A DNA stretch of 60,502 nt from assembly GCA_016791105.1 (NCBI GenBank), contig JAEUNM010000087.1, positions 1 to 60,502 of the forward strand, written 5' to 3'. Positions 7,785 to 16,209 of the stretch are shown here, one piece after another. The translations under genes and the position numbers were made by a program. Every line of letters begins with the position of its first letter. Position 1 is the first letter of the stretch. Source of the stretch: Rhodocyclaceae bacterium. Its GTDB lineage: Bacteria; Pseudomonadota; Gammaproteobacteria; Burkholderiales; Rhodocyclaceae. Under the pieces are notes generated by a model, which was given only the letters and a program-made list of their open reading frames with translations, made no database searches and was not told the origin of the DNA.

Positions 7785-8948
7785 TCAGACGAAACTGCCG
7801 AAATGTTCCAGCGACACGCTTTTCGCCACCGCCTTGCCGACGCGGGATAGTTCTTCGATGCTATCGACCGAATCGAGCTTCTGCACGTTTTCCGGCTTGA
7901 TGTCCTTGATGCCCAGCGCGTCCAGGCCGGCACGCGATAGTTCGGCGTTGTAGCGCGCGTAAATGAACTGGCGGCCCAGATTTTTGGACAGCGGGATTTT
8001 TTCGCCCGCGCCGTCACGCGGAATCAGATCGCCGATTTCACGGTCCAGCTCGGCGCCGTAAGTGCACCGGCCTACCGTGCGGCAATTGGTGTCCTGTTCG
8101 ACCTGCATGGCATCCATGAGGCCGCCGGGCAGGTTGGCCAGATTGGAAAACAGGTTGCGGTGCGCGTCGGTGGCTTGCGGCCCGGCTTTGGCGGCCGCAC
8201 CGGTGCCCACCGACACGATGAGCAGGCGGTCTTCGCCACTCGCCCAATTGAGCCGGTAGGGCGCCTGGGTTGCCATGCGGTACATGAGAAATGCCGGGCA
8301 GTTGTAGGGCGTGGTGCCGCCGTCGGTAAATACGAAAGACTTGGCGGGGTTGCTGGCATCCCATTGCAGCACTTCAGGCGGGAAATATACCGGCGCTGCC
8401 GTGCTTGCCCGCACCAGTTGCCACAGCGGGATTTTCAGGTTGCAGTCGGAGCGCGCCATATCGTTGTATTTGGCGAGCGGGTTGGACGAAATGGGCCAGG
8501 GCGAATCGGTGCTGACGTTCTGCGTGACGACCAGCAGCAGCGTTTTCAGATGTTGCGGTTCAAGCGTGGTTCCGGCGCCGAATTTTTCCTGCAACATGGC
8601 CGCGATGGGCTCGGACTTATACATGAACTTAAGGCGGTCCAGCAGGGCCGCCTTGTCGAACAGGTCGCGCCCGTGGTCGCGATAAATCTGCAGCACTTCG
8701 GCTGAACTCATGCCGCGCGCGAGGCTTGCCGCAATGATGGCGCCGGTGCTGGTGCCGCCTATATAGTCGAAATAATCGCACAGGCGGAAAGAGTCTCCGG
8801 CACCCAGGCGGGCGGCCAGTTTGCGTTCGATTTCAGCCAGAATTTCCAGCGTCAGTACGCCGCGTATGCCGCCGCCGTCAAGTGCCAGCATTTTGCGTTG
8901 CGGCTGGGCGGATTCAAAACGCCCTGCCAGTGGTCCCCAGACACTCAT
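7785..8948 (-). CDS. Patatin-like phospholipase
   Basis: This 387-residue serine lipase of the patatin/CapV type shows the oxyanion loop D-G-G-G-I-R-G (24-30), nucleophile elbow G-G-T-S-T-G (64-69, Ser67) and D-G-G dyad motif (Asp209). It should hydrolyse membrane phospholipids. No signal peptide is present, so it acts from the cytoplasm. The start is the ATG preceded by GAGGAG at good spacing; a longer frame upstream lacks such a site. It is the first gene of a two-gene operon with the TIR-like protein. Patatins of this kind are effectors in CBASS and other antiphage systems, but no cyclic-nucleotide synthase is adjacent, so activation must come from elsewhere or from the partner. Confidence 0.85.
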   Translation of the reverse strand: MSVWGPLAGRFESAQPQRKMLALDGGGIRGVLTLEILAEIERKLAARLGAGDSFRLCDYFDYIGGTSTGAIIAASLARGMSSAEVLQIYRDHGRDLFDKAALLDRLKFMYKSEPIAAMLQEKFGAGTTLEPQHLKTLLLVVTQNVSTDSPWPISSNPLAKYNDMARSDCNLKIPLWQLVRASTAAPVYFPPEVLQWDASNPAKSFVFTDGGTTPYNCPAFLMYRMATQAPYRLNWASGEDRLLIVSVGTGAAAKAGPQATDAHRNLFSNLANLPGGLMDAMQVEQDTNCRTVGRCTYGAELDREIGDLIPRDGAGEKIPLSKNLGRQFIYARYNAELSRAGLDALGIKDIKPENVQKLDSVDSIEELSRVGKAVAKSVSLEHFGSFV

Positions 8949-9075
8949 CGCGCTCTCCTCGTTGGGCGGTGGACAGGATTTCACTTTACACCAGAATTTC
9001 GGCCCCTGCGGCGGGCCGGCCGCGGCTGCCGGCGCGGCGTAGAATGGCGCCATTGCGTTTTTCGAGCCCGCCTGC

Positions 9076-10878
9076 ATGTCGAATCCCCAGGCTTTGCGTT
9101 ACACGATTACGCCCGCCGATCCGGCTGCCCACCTGTTCGAAGTGCGCTTGCGCATAGAGCGGCCGGACCCGGCCGGACAGCGTCTGGCGGTGCCGGCCTG
9201 GATACCCGGCAGTTACCTGATCCGCGAGTTCGCGCGCCATTTCGTGGCCGTGAGCGCACGCGCGGGCGAGGCTGCGGTGGCGCTGGAAAAGCTGGACAAG
9301 CACACCTGGCGCGCGGCAGCGCTGCCCACCGGGCAGGCGCTGGAAGTGTGCGCAACGGTGTATGCCTGGGATTGGTCGGTACGCGGCGCTCACCTCGACG
9401 CCAGCCACGCGTTTTTCAATCCGGCCTGTTTGTGCCTGCGCGTGCTGGGGCAGGAAAGTGCGCCCTGTCTGGTGGATATACGCCCGCCGGCCGGTCTGCG
9501 CGACTGGCAGGTGGCCACCACCCTGGCGCCCGCCCGCGGCCGCGCCGGCGCGGCGCGGCAATGGGGCTTCGGCCTCTACGCGGCGCGCGATTATGACGAT
9601 CTGATCGATCATCCGGTGGAGTGCGGGCGCTTCACGCGGGTGGAATTCATGGCTGCCGGCGTACCCCACGCGATGGTGATCACCGGCCGTCACGATGCCG
9701 ACTGCGAGCGCCTCGCAGCCGACCTGGCGGCAGTGTGCGAGGCGCATTGCCGCCTGTTCGAGCCTGGCGGCGGCGCGCCGCCATTCGCGCGCTATCTGTT
9801 CCTGACCAGCGTAACCGGGGACGGCTACGGCGGCCTGGAGCATTGTGACTGCACCGCGCTGATCGCCTCGCGCAATGATTTGCCACACCCCGGCATGGAC
9901 TGCGCGAATGATGCCTACCGCGGTTTTCTGGGCCTGTGCAGCCACGAATATTTCCACGCCTGGAATGTCAAGCGCATCCGCCCGGCGGCGCTGCTGCCCT
10001 ACGATTACGACCGCGAAAACTATACGCAACTATTGTGGCTGTTCGAAGGCTTCACTTCTTACTATGACGACCTCGCGCTGGTACGCGCCGGGCTGGTTAC
10101 GCCGGGGCAATATTTCGACCTGCTCGCCAAAACCATTGCCGCGGTCGAGCGCGGGCCGGGGCGCAGCCTGCAAAGCGTGGCGGAATCTTCTTTCGACGCC
10201 TGGATCAAGTATTACCGCCAGGACGAAAACGCGCCCAATGCCATCGTCAGTTATTACCAGCAGGGCGCGCTGGTCGCCCTGGCGCTGGACCTCAGTTTGC
10301 GCAGCGGGCGCGGGCGCCGGCCGGTCACGCTGGACGATCTGATGCGCTTGTTGTGGACGCGTTACGGCGACGGGCAGCAGGGCGTGCCGGAGCGCGGCGT
10401 TGCAGAATTGCTGGGCGAACTGACCGGGCGTGACTGGAGCGGCTTTTTCGAGCGCCACATCCATGGCACGGAAGCATTGCCGCTTACCGAACTATTCGCG
10501 GCGGCGGGGATAGCCTTGACGCGCGATGCGTCCGGTGCGCCTTCGCTGGGGGTGAAGGCGGCGGTAGAAGGCAATGACCTGCGCCTCGCGCAGGTGTTGA
10601 GCGGCGGGGCGGCCCACCGCGCCGGCTTGTCGGCGGGCGACGTGCTGGTCGCATTGGACGGTTTGCGCATCACGGCATCCAGTATGGAACGCATGCTGGT
10701 GCGCCGCCGCGCCGGCGAGAAGGTGGAAATTCACGCCTTCCGGCGCGACGAATTATTGCGCGTGGAACTCGAACTGCAAGCCGCCCCGGCCGACCGGGTA
10801 AAACTGACACCGCAGCCGCGCGCGAGCGCGAATGCGCGCAAACTGTATGCATCCTGGCTGGGTCAGGCGTTTGGCTGA
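9076..10878 (+). CDS. M61-family metallopeptidase with PDZ domain (glycyl aminopeptidase-like)
   Basis: A 600-residue zinc peptidase. The HEXXH site is H290-E-Y-F-H294 within S-H-E-Y-F-H-A-W-N-V-K-R, with a downstream glutamate (W-L-F-E-G-F-T-S-Y-Y, E324) as third ligand, as in family M61. An N-terminal beta-rich domain precedes it, and a PDZ domain (about 500-565, G-A-A-H-R-A-G-L-S-A-G-D-V-L-V-A-L-D-G) follows. The peptide substrate is unknown. It is divergent from the patatin gene with about 127 bases between the starts. No signal peptide is apparent. Confidence 0.88.
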   Translation: MSNPQALRYTITPADPAAHLFEVRLRIERPDPAGQRLAVPAWIPGSYLIREFARHFVAVSARAGEAAVALEKLDKHTWRAAALPTGQALEVCATVYAWDWSVRGAHLDASHAFFNPACLCLRVLGQESAPCLVDIRPPAGLRDWQVATTLAPARGRAGAARQWGFGLYAARDYDDLIDHPVECGRFTRVEFMAAGVPHAMVITGRHDADCERLAADLAAVCEAHCRLFEPGGGAPPFARYLFLTSVTGDGYGGLEHCDCTALIASRNDLPHPGMDCANDAYRGFLGLCSHEYFHAWNVKRIRPAALLPYDYDRENYTQLLWLFEGFTSYYDDLALVRAGLVTPGQYFDLLAKTIAAVERGPGRSLQSVAESSFDAWIKYYRQDENAPNAIVSYYQQGALVALALDLSLRSGRGRRPVTLDDLMRLLWTRYGDGQQGVPERGVAELLGELTGRDWSGFFERHIHGTEALPLTELFAAAGIALTRDASGAPSLGVKAAVEGNDLRLAQVLSGGAAHRAGLSAGDVLVALDGLRITASSMERMLVRRRAGEKVEIHAFRRDELLRVELELQAAPADRVKLTPQPRASANARKLYASWLGQAFG

Positions 10879-10944
10879 GAACTTCGGCGTGCCGGCGCGT
10901 GCGGCGGGGGCAGCAGGGATACGAGCGAGGGCGAATAAACGACC

Positions 10945-11352
10945 ATGAGCAAGGCAGAAGAAATCCAGGCATTTCTGGAACGTGAATTTCCGCAGACCAA
11001 ATGTACCGTGGTCGCGGTCGGCGGGCGCGGTTCCACCCTGCGGCACGAGGTGGGCGTGGCGGAACTAAGACCGGGCGGAACCGTGTCCGGCCCGGTCATG
11101 ATGGCGGTGGCCGACGTGGCGATTTATGTGGCCATCCTGGGCGAAATCGGCATCGTGCCGCTGGCCGTCACCACCAGCCTGAACGTGAATTTTCTGCGCA
11201 AACCTTCGGCTGACGCGGCCATCGTGGGGGAGTGCAAACTGCTCAAACTGGGCCGTTCGCTGGTCGTGGGCGAAGTCAGTCTGTATTCCGAAGGCGACGA
11301 CGAACCGGTGGCGCACGTCGTCGGCACCTATTCGATTCCGCGTTCGGCCTAG
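10945..11352 (+). CDS. PaaI-type hotdog thioesterase
   Basis: A 135-residue single hotdog-fold protein with the PaaI layout: R-P-G-G-T-V-S-G-P-V-M-M-A-V-A-D around the helix start, followed by V-T-T-S-L-N-V-N-F-L-R-K-P. It probably hydrolyses acyl- or aryl-CoA thioesters as a tetramer; the substrate cannot be read. It lies 66 bases after the peptidase gene on the same strand and probably shares its transcript. The convergent glpK gene ends 31 bases away. Confidence 0.8.
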   Translation: MSKAEEIQAFLEREFPQTKCTVVAVGGRGSTLRHEVGVAELRPGGTVSGPVMMAVADVAIYVAILGEIGIVPLAVTTSLNVNFLRKPSADAAIVGECKLLKLGRSLVVGEVSLYSEGDDEPVAHVVGTYSIPRSA

Positions 11353-11383
11353 AGCTTACGCGGCAATGCCGCATTTCGGCACC

Positions 11384-12880
11384 TCAGGCGTTTGGGGCCA
11401 TCCAGCCGCAAGTGCGGCGCACCGCTTCGCGCCAGCGTGTCATGGCCGCTGCGGCGGCGTCGCGGCTCATGGCCGGTTCGAATGTGCGCTCGATCTGCCA
11501 TTGGCTGGAAATTTCCTCCACGCTTTGCCACACGCCGGCAGCCAGACCGGCCAGGTAGGCCGCGCCCAGTGCCGTGGTTTCCAGAATGCGCGGGCGTAAC
11601 ACCGGCACCCCCAGCAAATCGGACTGAAACTGCAGCAACAGATCATTTGCGGCGGCGCCCCCATCCACGCGCAATTGCGTGAGCGCGTGGCCGGCGTCGG
11701 CCTGCATGGCGTCCAGCAAATCGGCGGACTGAAAGGCGATCGATTCGAGTGCTGCGCGCGCGATATGCGCGGCCGTCGAGCCGCGTGACAATCCGAACAG
11801 GCTGCCGCGCGCATAGGCATCCCAGACCGGCGCGCCCAGGCCCGTGAATGCCGGTACGAAATACACGCCGCCGGCGTCCGGCACCGATGCCGCCAGCGCT
11901 TCCACATCCACCGCGCGACGGATGATGCCCAGGCTGTCGCGCAGCCACTGCACCACCGCACCGCCGACGAATACGCTGCCCTCCAGCGCATAGCGCGGGC
12001 TGCCGGCCAATTGCGCGGCGGCCGTGGTGAGCAAGCCGTGGCGGGACGGGCGCGCCTCGCCGCCCAATTGCATGAGCATGAAACAGCCGGTGCCGTAGGT
12101 GTTCTTGGCCATGCCGGGGCTGTGGCAGGCCTGACCGAACAAAGCCGCCTGCTGATCGCCGGCGATGCCGCCGATCAGCAACGGGCGGCCGAATAATTCC
12201 GCCTCGGTCATGCCATAGCGGTAGCTGGATGGCAGCACCTCGGGCAACAGGCGGGCCGGGATGCCCAAAAGCTTCAGCATGTGCGCATCCCAGCGCTGTT
12301 CGGTGAGGTTGTAGAGCAAGCTGCGCGAAGCATTGCTCACGTCGGTAATGTGCAGGCGGCCGCCCGTCAGTTTCCACACCAGCCAACTATCCACGGTGCC
12401 GAACGCCAGTTCGCCGGCTTCGGCGCGCGCGCGGGCGCCCGGCACGGCATCCAGCAGCCAGGCGATCTTGCTGCCGGAAAAATACGGGTCCAGCACCAGG
12501 CCGGTGCGCGCGCGCACGTCGTCTGCGTGACCGGCGGCCTTGAGTGCGTCGCACAGCGGGGCGGTGCGCCGGTCCTGCCACACGATCGCGTTGTGCAGCG
12601 GCTGCCCGCTCGCGCGGTCCCAGATCAGCGTGGTTTCGCGCTGGTTGGCGATGCCGATGGCGGCAATGTCCGCGGCGCTCAGTTTGGCCGTGGCGAGTGC
12701 GGCGCGTGCCACCTCGAGCTGGCTGTGCCAGATTTCCTGCGGGTCGTGTTCCACCCAGCCGGATTGCGGAAAAATCTGAATGAATTCGCGCTGCGCCGTG
12801 GCGACGATGTGGCCCCCGGCGTCGAACACGATGGCGCGCGAACTGGTGGTGCCCTGGTCCAGGGCGAGCAGGTAGGCCAC
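11384..12880 (-). CDS. glpK: Glycerol kinase
   Basis: The 498-residue FGGY-family kinase phosphorylates glycerol to glycerol-3-phosphate with ATP. The N-terminal phosphate-1 motif [11 protein letters not shown] and the later [11 protein letters not shown] motif are clear. The GTG start at 12880 is chosen because GGGAG stands six bases upstream and the protein then begins [10 protein letters not shown], matching family length; an upstream ATG would add an arginine-rich tail. It follows dctM on the same strand, but a terminator at 12964-12990 separates them, so it probably has its own promoter. No glpF or glpD is in the window. Confidence 0.93.
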   Translation of the reverse strand: MAYLLALDQGTTSSRAIVFDAGGHIVATAQREFIQIFPQSGWVEHDPQEIWHSQLEVARAALATAKLSAADIAAIGIANQRETTLIWDRASGQPLHNAIVWQDRRTAPLCDALKAAGHADDVRARTGLVLDPYFSGSKIAWLLDAVPGARARAEAGELAFGTVDSWLVWKLTGGRLHITDVSNASRSLLYNLTEQRWDAHMLKLLGIPARLLPEVLPSSYRYGMTEAELFGRPLLIGGIAGDQQAALFGQACHSPGMAKNTYGTGCFMLMQLGGEARPSRHGLLTTAAAQLAGSPRYALEGSVFVGGAVVQWLRDSLGIIRRAVDVEALAASVPDAGGVYFVPAFTGLGAPVWDAYARGSLFGLSRGSTAAHIARAALESIAFQSADLLDAMQADAGHALTQLRVDGGAAANDLLLQFQSDLLGVPVLRPRILETTALGAAYLAGLAAGVWQSVEEISSQWQIERTFEPAMSRDAAAAAMTRWREAVRRTCGWMAPNA

Positions 12881-12963
12881 GGCGAACTCCCGGCGCTCAA
12901 AATCCGAACGATAGGCCATGCCGGGCGCGGCTGCAATTTGCGGCGCCGCCCGCGCCAGGCGCG

Positions 12964-12990
12964 AAAAAAAGCCCGGCACGCGGCCGGGCT
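12964..12990 (-). terminator. Rho-independent terminator after dctM
   Basis: Read on the minus strand, AGCCCGGC and GCCGGGCT form an 8-bp GC-rich stem with a 5-base loop, followed by seven T residues. It lies just beyond the dctM stop and should end the TRAP transporter transcript before glpK. Confidence 0.85.
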
Positions 12991-13011
12991 CATTGACGGG
13001 CGGCTACCGCG

Positions 13012-14715
13012 CTACTTGCTGCCGCCGGCTTCTTTCGCTGCGCGTTCCATGGCCTTGATCGGATCGTATTCTTCTGCCGGCGCGCTTGCCCCGGCGCCGT
13101 CTTTTGACGGATCCGCGCCAGGTACCGCTGGCGGGGTTTCTTCGTCCATCGGAATGACGATTTCCACCTTGTCGATGTCGACCTTCTGGTCCTGGTCCAG
13201 TCCGCCCGTCACCATACCCGGGAAAGCGATCACCAAGCCCACCATGATGAGCTGGATGATGACGAAAGGCACCGCGCCCCAGTAAATGTCCATGGTCTTG
13301 ACGCTGGGGGGCGCCACCGAACGCAGGAAAAACAGCGCGAAACCGAAGGGCGGGTGCATGAACGAAGTCTGCATGTTCACACCCAGCAGAACGCCGAACC
13401 AGATCAGGTCTATGCCCAATTTTTCGGCTACCGGCCCCAGCAGCGGCACGACGATGAAGGACAGTTCGAAAAAGTCCAGGAAGAAGGCCAGCACAAATAC
13501 CAGCAGGTTCACCACCACCAGGAAGCCCAACTGGCCGCCGGGCAGGTTGAGCAGCAGTTCTTCCACCCACTTGTGGCCATTCACGCCATAGAAGGTGAGT
13601 GAAAACACTCGCGCGCCGACCAGGATGAACACCACGAAGGCGGTGAGCCGCGCCGTGCTGCCCATCGCCTGTTTGAGCAGGTTCAGGTCCAGCCGCCGGC
13701 GCAACAAGGCCATGACCAGCGCGCCCGTGGCGCCCATGGCGCCGCCTTCGGTAGGTGTCGCGATGCCGAGGAAAATGGTGCCCAGCACCAGAAATATGAG
13801 CGCCAGAGGGGGAATCAGCACGAAGGTGACGCGCGCGGCGATGTTCGACAGCAATTTGAGCTTGAAGCTGCGGCTTATCACGGCCAGCGCGAAAGCCACG
13901 CCCAGGCCGACCGACATGCCCGCGACTATGGTTTCGTCGGTAGGCGTTTCGGGCGACAACTGGTATTTGCAGAATCCCACTGCCGCTGCGACCGACACCA
14001 CCAGCAGTACGAACAGCGACTTGAGGCCCGACGAGCCGTCCGCCTCGCGTATGGTGCGCGCTTCTGCCGGCAGGGCCGGGGTCATCTGCGGCTTTAGCAG
14101 GGCGACCAGTGCGATGAAACCCGTGTACAGGCCGGTCAGCACGAAGCCCGGAATGAACGCGCCCTTGTACATGTCGCCCACCGACTTGCCGAGCTGGTCG
14201 GCCATGATGATGAGCACCAGCGACGGCGGAATGATTTGCGCGAGCGTGCCGGACGCGGCGATCACACCGGAGGCGATGCGGCGGTCATAGCCGTAGCGCA
14301 GCATGATGGGCAGCGAAATGAGGCCCATGGAAATGACCGATGCGGCAACCACACCTGTGGTCGCGGCCAGCATGGCGCCGACGAAAATGACCGCGAAAGC
14401 CAGACCGCCGCGTACCGGCCCGAACAACTGGCCTATGGTTTCGAGCAAATCTTCGGCCATGCCGCTGCGTTCGAGTATCAGGCCCATGAAGGTGAAAAAC
14501 GGGATCGCCAGCAGCGTGTCATTGCTCATGACACCCCAGATTCGATCCGGCAGGGCCTGAAACAGGTTGGATCCCAACAACCCCAGTTCTATGCCGACCA
14601 GGCCAAATACCACGCCACAAGCGGCCAGCCCGAAGGCGACCGGAAAGCCCACCAGCAGAAATACCACCATGCTGAGGAAAATGATGGGCGCTATGTTGTG
14701 TATGAGAAATTCCAT
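13012..14715 (-). CDS. dctM: TRAP transporter large permease (DctM type)
   Basis: The 567-residue membrane protein of the DctM family is the sodium-driven translocating subunit of a TRAP uptake system. It has many hydrophobic helices and the typical segments I-P-F-F-T-F-M-G-L-I-L-E-R-S-G and A-A-S-G-T-L-A-Q-I-I-P-P-S. At 567 residues it is longer than the usual 425-450; the extra length includes a central insert (about 225-290) and a charged C-terminal tail after residue 515. The start abuts the dctQ stop. No DctP substrate-binding gene is adjacent, so the solute cannot be predicted. Confidence 0.88.
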   Translation of the reverse strand: MEFLIHNIAPIIFLSMVVFLLVGFPVAFGLAACGVVFGLVGIELGLLGSNLFQALPDRIWGVMSNDTLLAIPFFTFMGLILERSGMAEDLLETIGQLFGPVRGGLAFAVIFVGAMLAATTGVVAASVISMGLISLPIMLRYGYDRRIASGVIAASGTLAQIIPPSLVLIIMADQLGKSVGDMYKGAFIPGFVLTGLYTGFIALVALLKPQMTPALPAEARTIREADGSSGLKSLFVLLVVSVAAAVGFCKYQLSPETPTDETIVAGMSVGLGVAFALAVISRSFKLKLLSNIAARVTFVLIPPLALIFLVLGTIFLGIATPTEGGAMGATGALVMALLRRRLDLNLLKQAMGSTARLTAFVVFILVGARVFSLTFYGVNGHKWVEELLLNLPGGQLGFLVVVNLLVFVLAFFLDFFELSFIVVPLLGPVAEKLGIDLIWFGVLLGVNMQTSFMHPPFGFALFFLRSVAPPSVKTMDIYWGAVPFVIIQLIMVGLVIAFPGMVTGGLDQDQKVDIDKVEIVIPMDEETPPAVPGADPSKDGAGASAPAEEYDPIKAMERAAKEAGGSK

Positions 14716-15315
14716 TTATGCGCCTCCCCCGTTATTCGCGTGTTCTTTGCGTATGGCTTCGGCCAACTCTTCTTCGGCCGTTTTGCCCTCGGGTTTGGCG
14801 AATGGGTCGGGCGCCATGCCGACGATGAAGCCCAGGCGTTTGATCAGCTCGGCCAGACCTTGCAGCACCAGCAGCGCGAAACCGACCGGCACCAGCAGGC
14901 GCGCCGGCCACAGCACCAGGCCGCCGGCATTGGGGGACAATTCCTTGGTTTGATAAGCCAGCGTGAATACCGGCCAGGACAGGATCAGGATGATCACGGC
15001 CATGGGCATGAGGAAAAACAGGATGCCGAATACGTCGATCCAGGCCTGCGTCTTGTGCGAAAAATGGCCGGATACCACGTCTATGCGCACGTGTTCGTTG
15101 CGCTGGAAGGTGTACGCGGCGCCGAGCAGGAACACGCCCGAAAACAGATACCACTGCATTTCGAGGAAGGCGTTCGAACTGACGTCGAACAGCTTGCGCG
15201 CGATGGCATTGATGGCGCTGATGAGCACCGCGACCAGCACCAGCCAGATCACGGACTTGCCGACAAACTCGTTAAGTTTGTCGATCAGGGCCGCGAGCCC
15301 CAACAAGGCTTTCAT
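14716..15315 (-). CDS. dctQ: TRAP transporter small permease (DctQ type)
   Basis: A 199-residue membrane protein with four hydrophobic helices, containing the DctQ-like E-M-Q-W-Y-L-F and R-N-E-H-V-R-I-D-V segments. It forms the membrane complex with DctM. TCCTCC on the plus strand (GGAGGA on the coding strand) gives a strong ribosome site just before the ATG. The cytoplasmic C-terminal 35 residues are charged. First gene of the dctQM operon. Confidence 0.88.
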   Translation of the reverse strand: MKALLGLAALIDKLNEFVGKSVIWLVLVAVLISAINAIARKLFDVSSNAFLEMQWYLFSGVFLLGAAYTFQRNEHVRIDVVSGHFSHKTQAWIDVFGILFFLMPMAVIILILSWPVFTLAYQTKELSPNAGGLVLWPARLLVPVGFALLVLQGLAELIKRLGFIVGMAPDPFAKPEGKTAEEELAEAIRKEHANNGGGA

Positions 15316-15395
15316 GATTTTCCTCCAGTTCCGGGTTGAGGACGGCGTATTTGCCGTCTGATATTATTTGCCCCAAGCCTTGCAGGCAGCGCTCA

Positions 15396-15421
15396 TAGAC
15401 TGTATTGGGGCGCACAGTCTA
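15396..15421. promoter_or_regulatory. Perfect 8-bp inverted repeat between dctQ and the phosphatase gene
   Basis: TAGACTGT and ACAGTCTA flank a 10-base spacer in the divergent intergenic region. The dyad has operator-like geometry. No regulator gene is adjacent, and a chance palindrome cannot be excluded. Confidence 0.35.
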
Positions 15422-15493
15422 ACGAAAAACCCTGCCTCGCCGCCACACGGGTTAACCCTAGACCTCGCCGCAGCACTGCACAATCCATACGCC

Positions 15494-16147
15494 ATGCTAT
15501 TTCCGCCGCAACGTCCGTTCGTGCGCTTTTGCCTGGTGCGCCACGGCGAAACTGACTGGAATGCCGAGCGCCGCATCCAGGGCCAACTCGATATCGCACT
15601 CAATGCGCATGGCGACCGCCAGGCGCATGCCACCGCGGCGCAGCTTGCGCATCACCGCTTCGCCGCGATTTATGCCAGCGATCTGGTGCGGGCGCATTCC
15701 ACCGCCGCCGCCGTGGCGCACCGGCTGGCGCTGCCGGTGCTGCGCGAGCGCGGTCTGCGCGAACGCCATTACGGAGCCTGGCAGGGCCGCACCTATGCCG
15801 AAATCGCACACGCCATGCCGGACGACTATGCGCGCTTCGAACGGCGCGATCCGCAGCACGAACTGCCGGGCGGCGGCGAAAGCCTCACGCATTTCCAGCA
15901 GCGCGTGGCGGCCTGCCTGGGCCGGCTCGCGCAGGGCCATGCCGGCGAACAGATTCTGGTCGTGACGCACGGCGGCGTACTCGACATCGCTTACCGTCTG
16001 GCGATGGGGCGCGCGCTCGATGCCGCGCGCGATTTCGAAATTCCCAACGCCGCGCTCAACTGGCTGGAGCATGGTCCGAAAGGCTGGCGCCTGCTCGCCT
16101 GGGCGCAAAAAGCGCATCTCGCCGCGGCGCGCGACGAATTGCCGTAA
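15494..16147 (+). CDS. Histidine phosphatase family protein (phosphoglycerate-mutase-like)
   Basis: The 217-residue protein of the histidine phosphatase superfamily has the catalytic L-V-R-H-G-E-T motif (His17), S-D-L-V-R-A-H-S-T-A, the E-R-H-Y-G-A-W-Q-G-R block with the acid residue, and the second histidine in V-V-T-H-G-G-V. Likely roles are a CobC/GpmB-like phosphatase; the substrate is uncertain. The start is the ATG placing the RHG motif at the normal distance from the N-terminus. Confidence 0.85.
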   Translation: MLFPPQRPFVRFCLVRHGETDWNAERRIQGQLDIALNAHGDRQAHATAAQLAHHRFAAIYASDLVRAHSTAAAVAHRLALPVLRERGLRERHYGAWQGRTYAEIAHAMPDDYARFERRDPQHELPGGGESLTHFQQRVAACLGRLAQGHAGEQILVVTHGGVLDIAYRLAMGRALDAARDFEIPNAALNWLEHGPKGWRLLAWAQKAHLAAARDELP

Positions 16148-16209
16148 GTGATGCATAGGCTTATAGTTGGCCGTGCCGTCCTGAGGGACAAGCAAGGGGT
16201 ACCTGCCTT

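Noticed and set aside
7785..8948. CBASS operon
   Set aside because: The patatin resembles CapV, but no CD-NTase, Cap2/Cap3 or HORMA/TRIP13 gene is adjacent; the neighbours are the TIR-like gene and unrelated core genes.
8986..10029. 347-codon minus-strand frame opposite the M61 peptidase
   Set aside because: The plus strand carries HEYFH and other M61 motifs; the reverse frame shows no family features.
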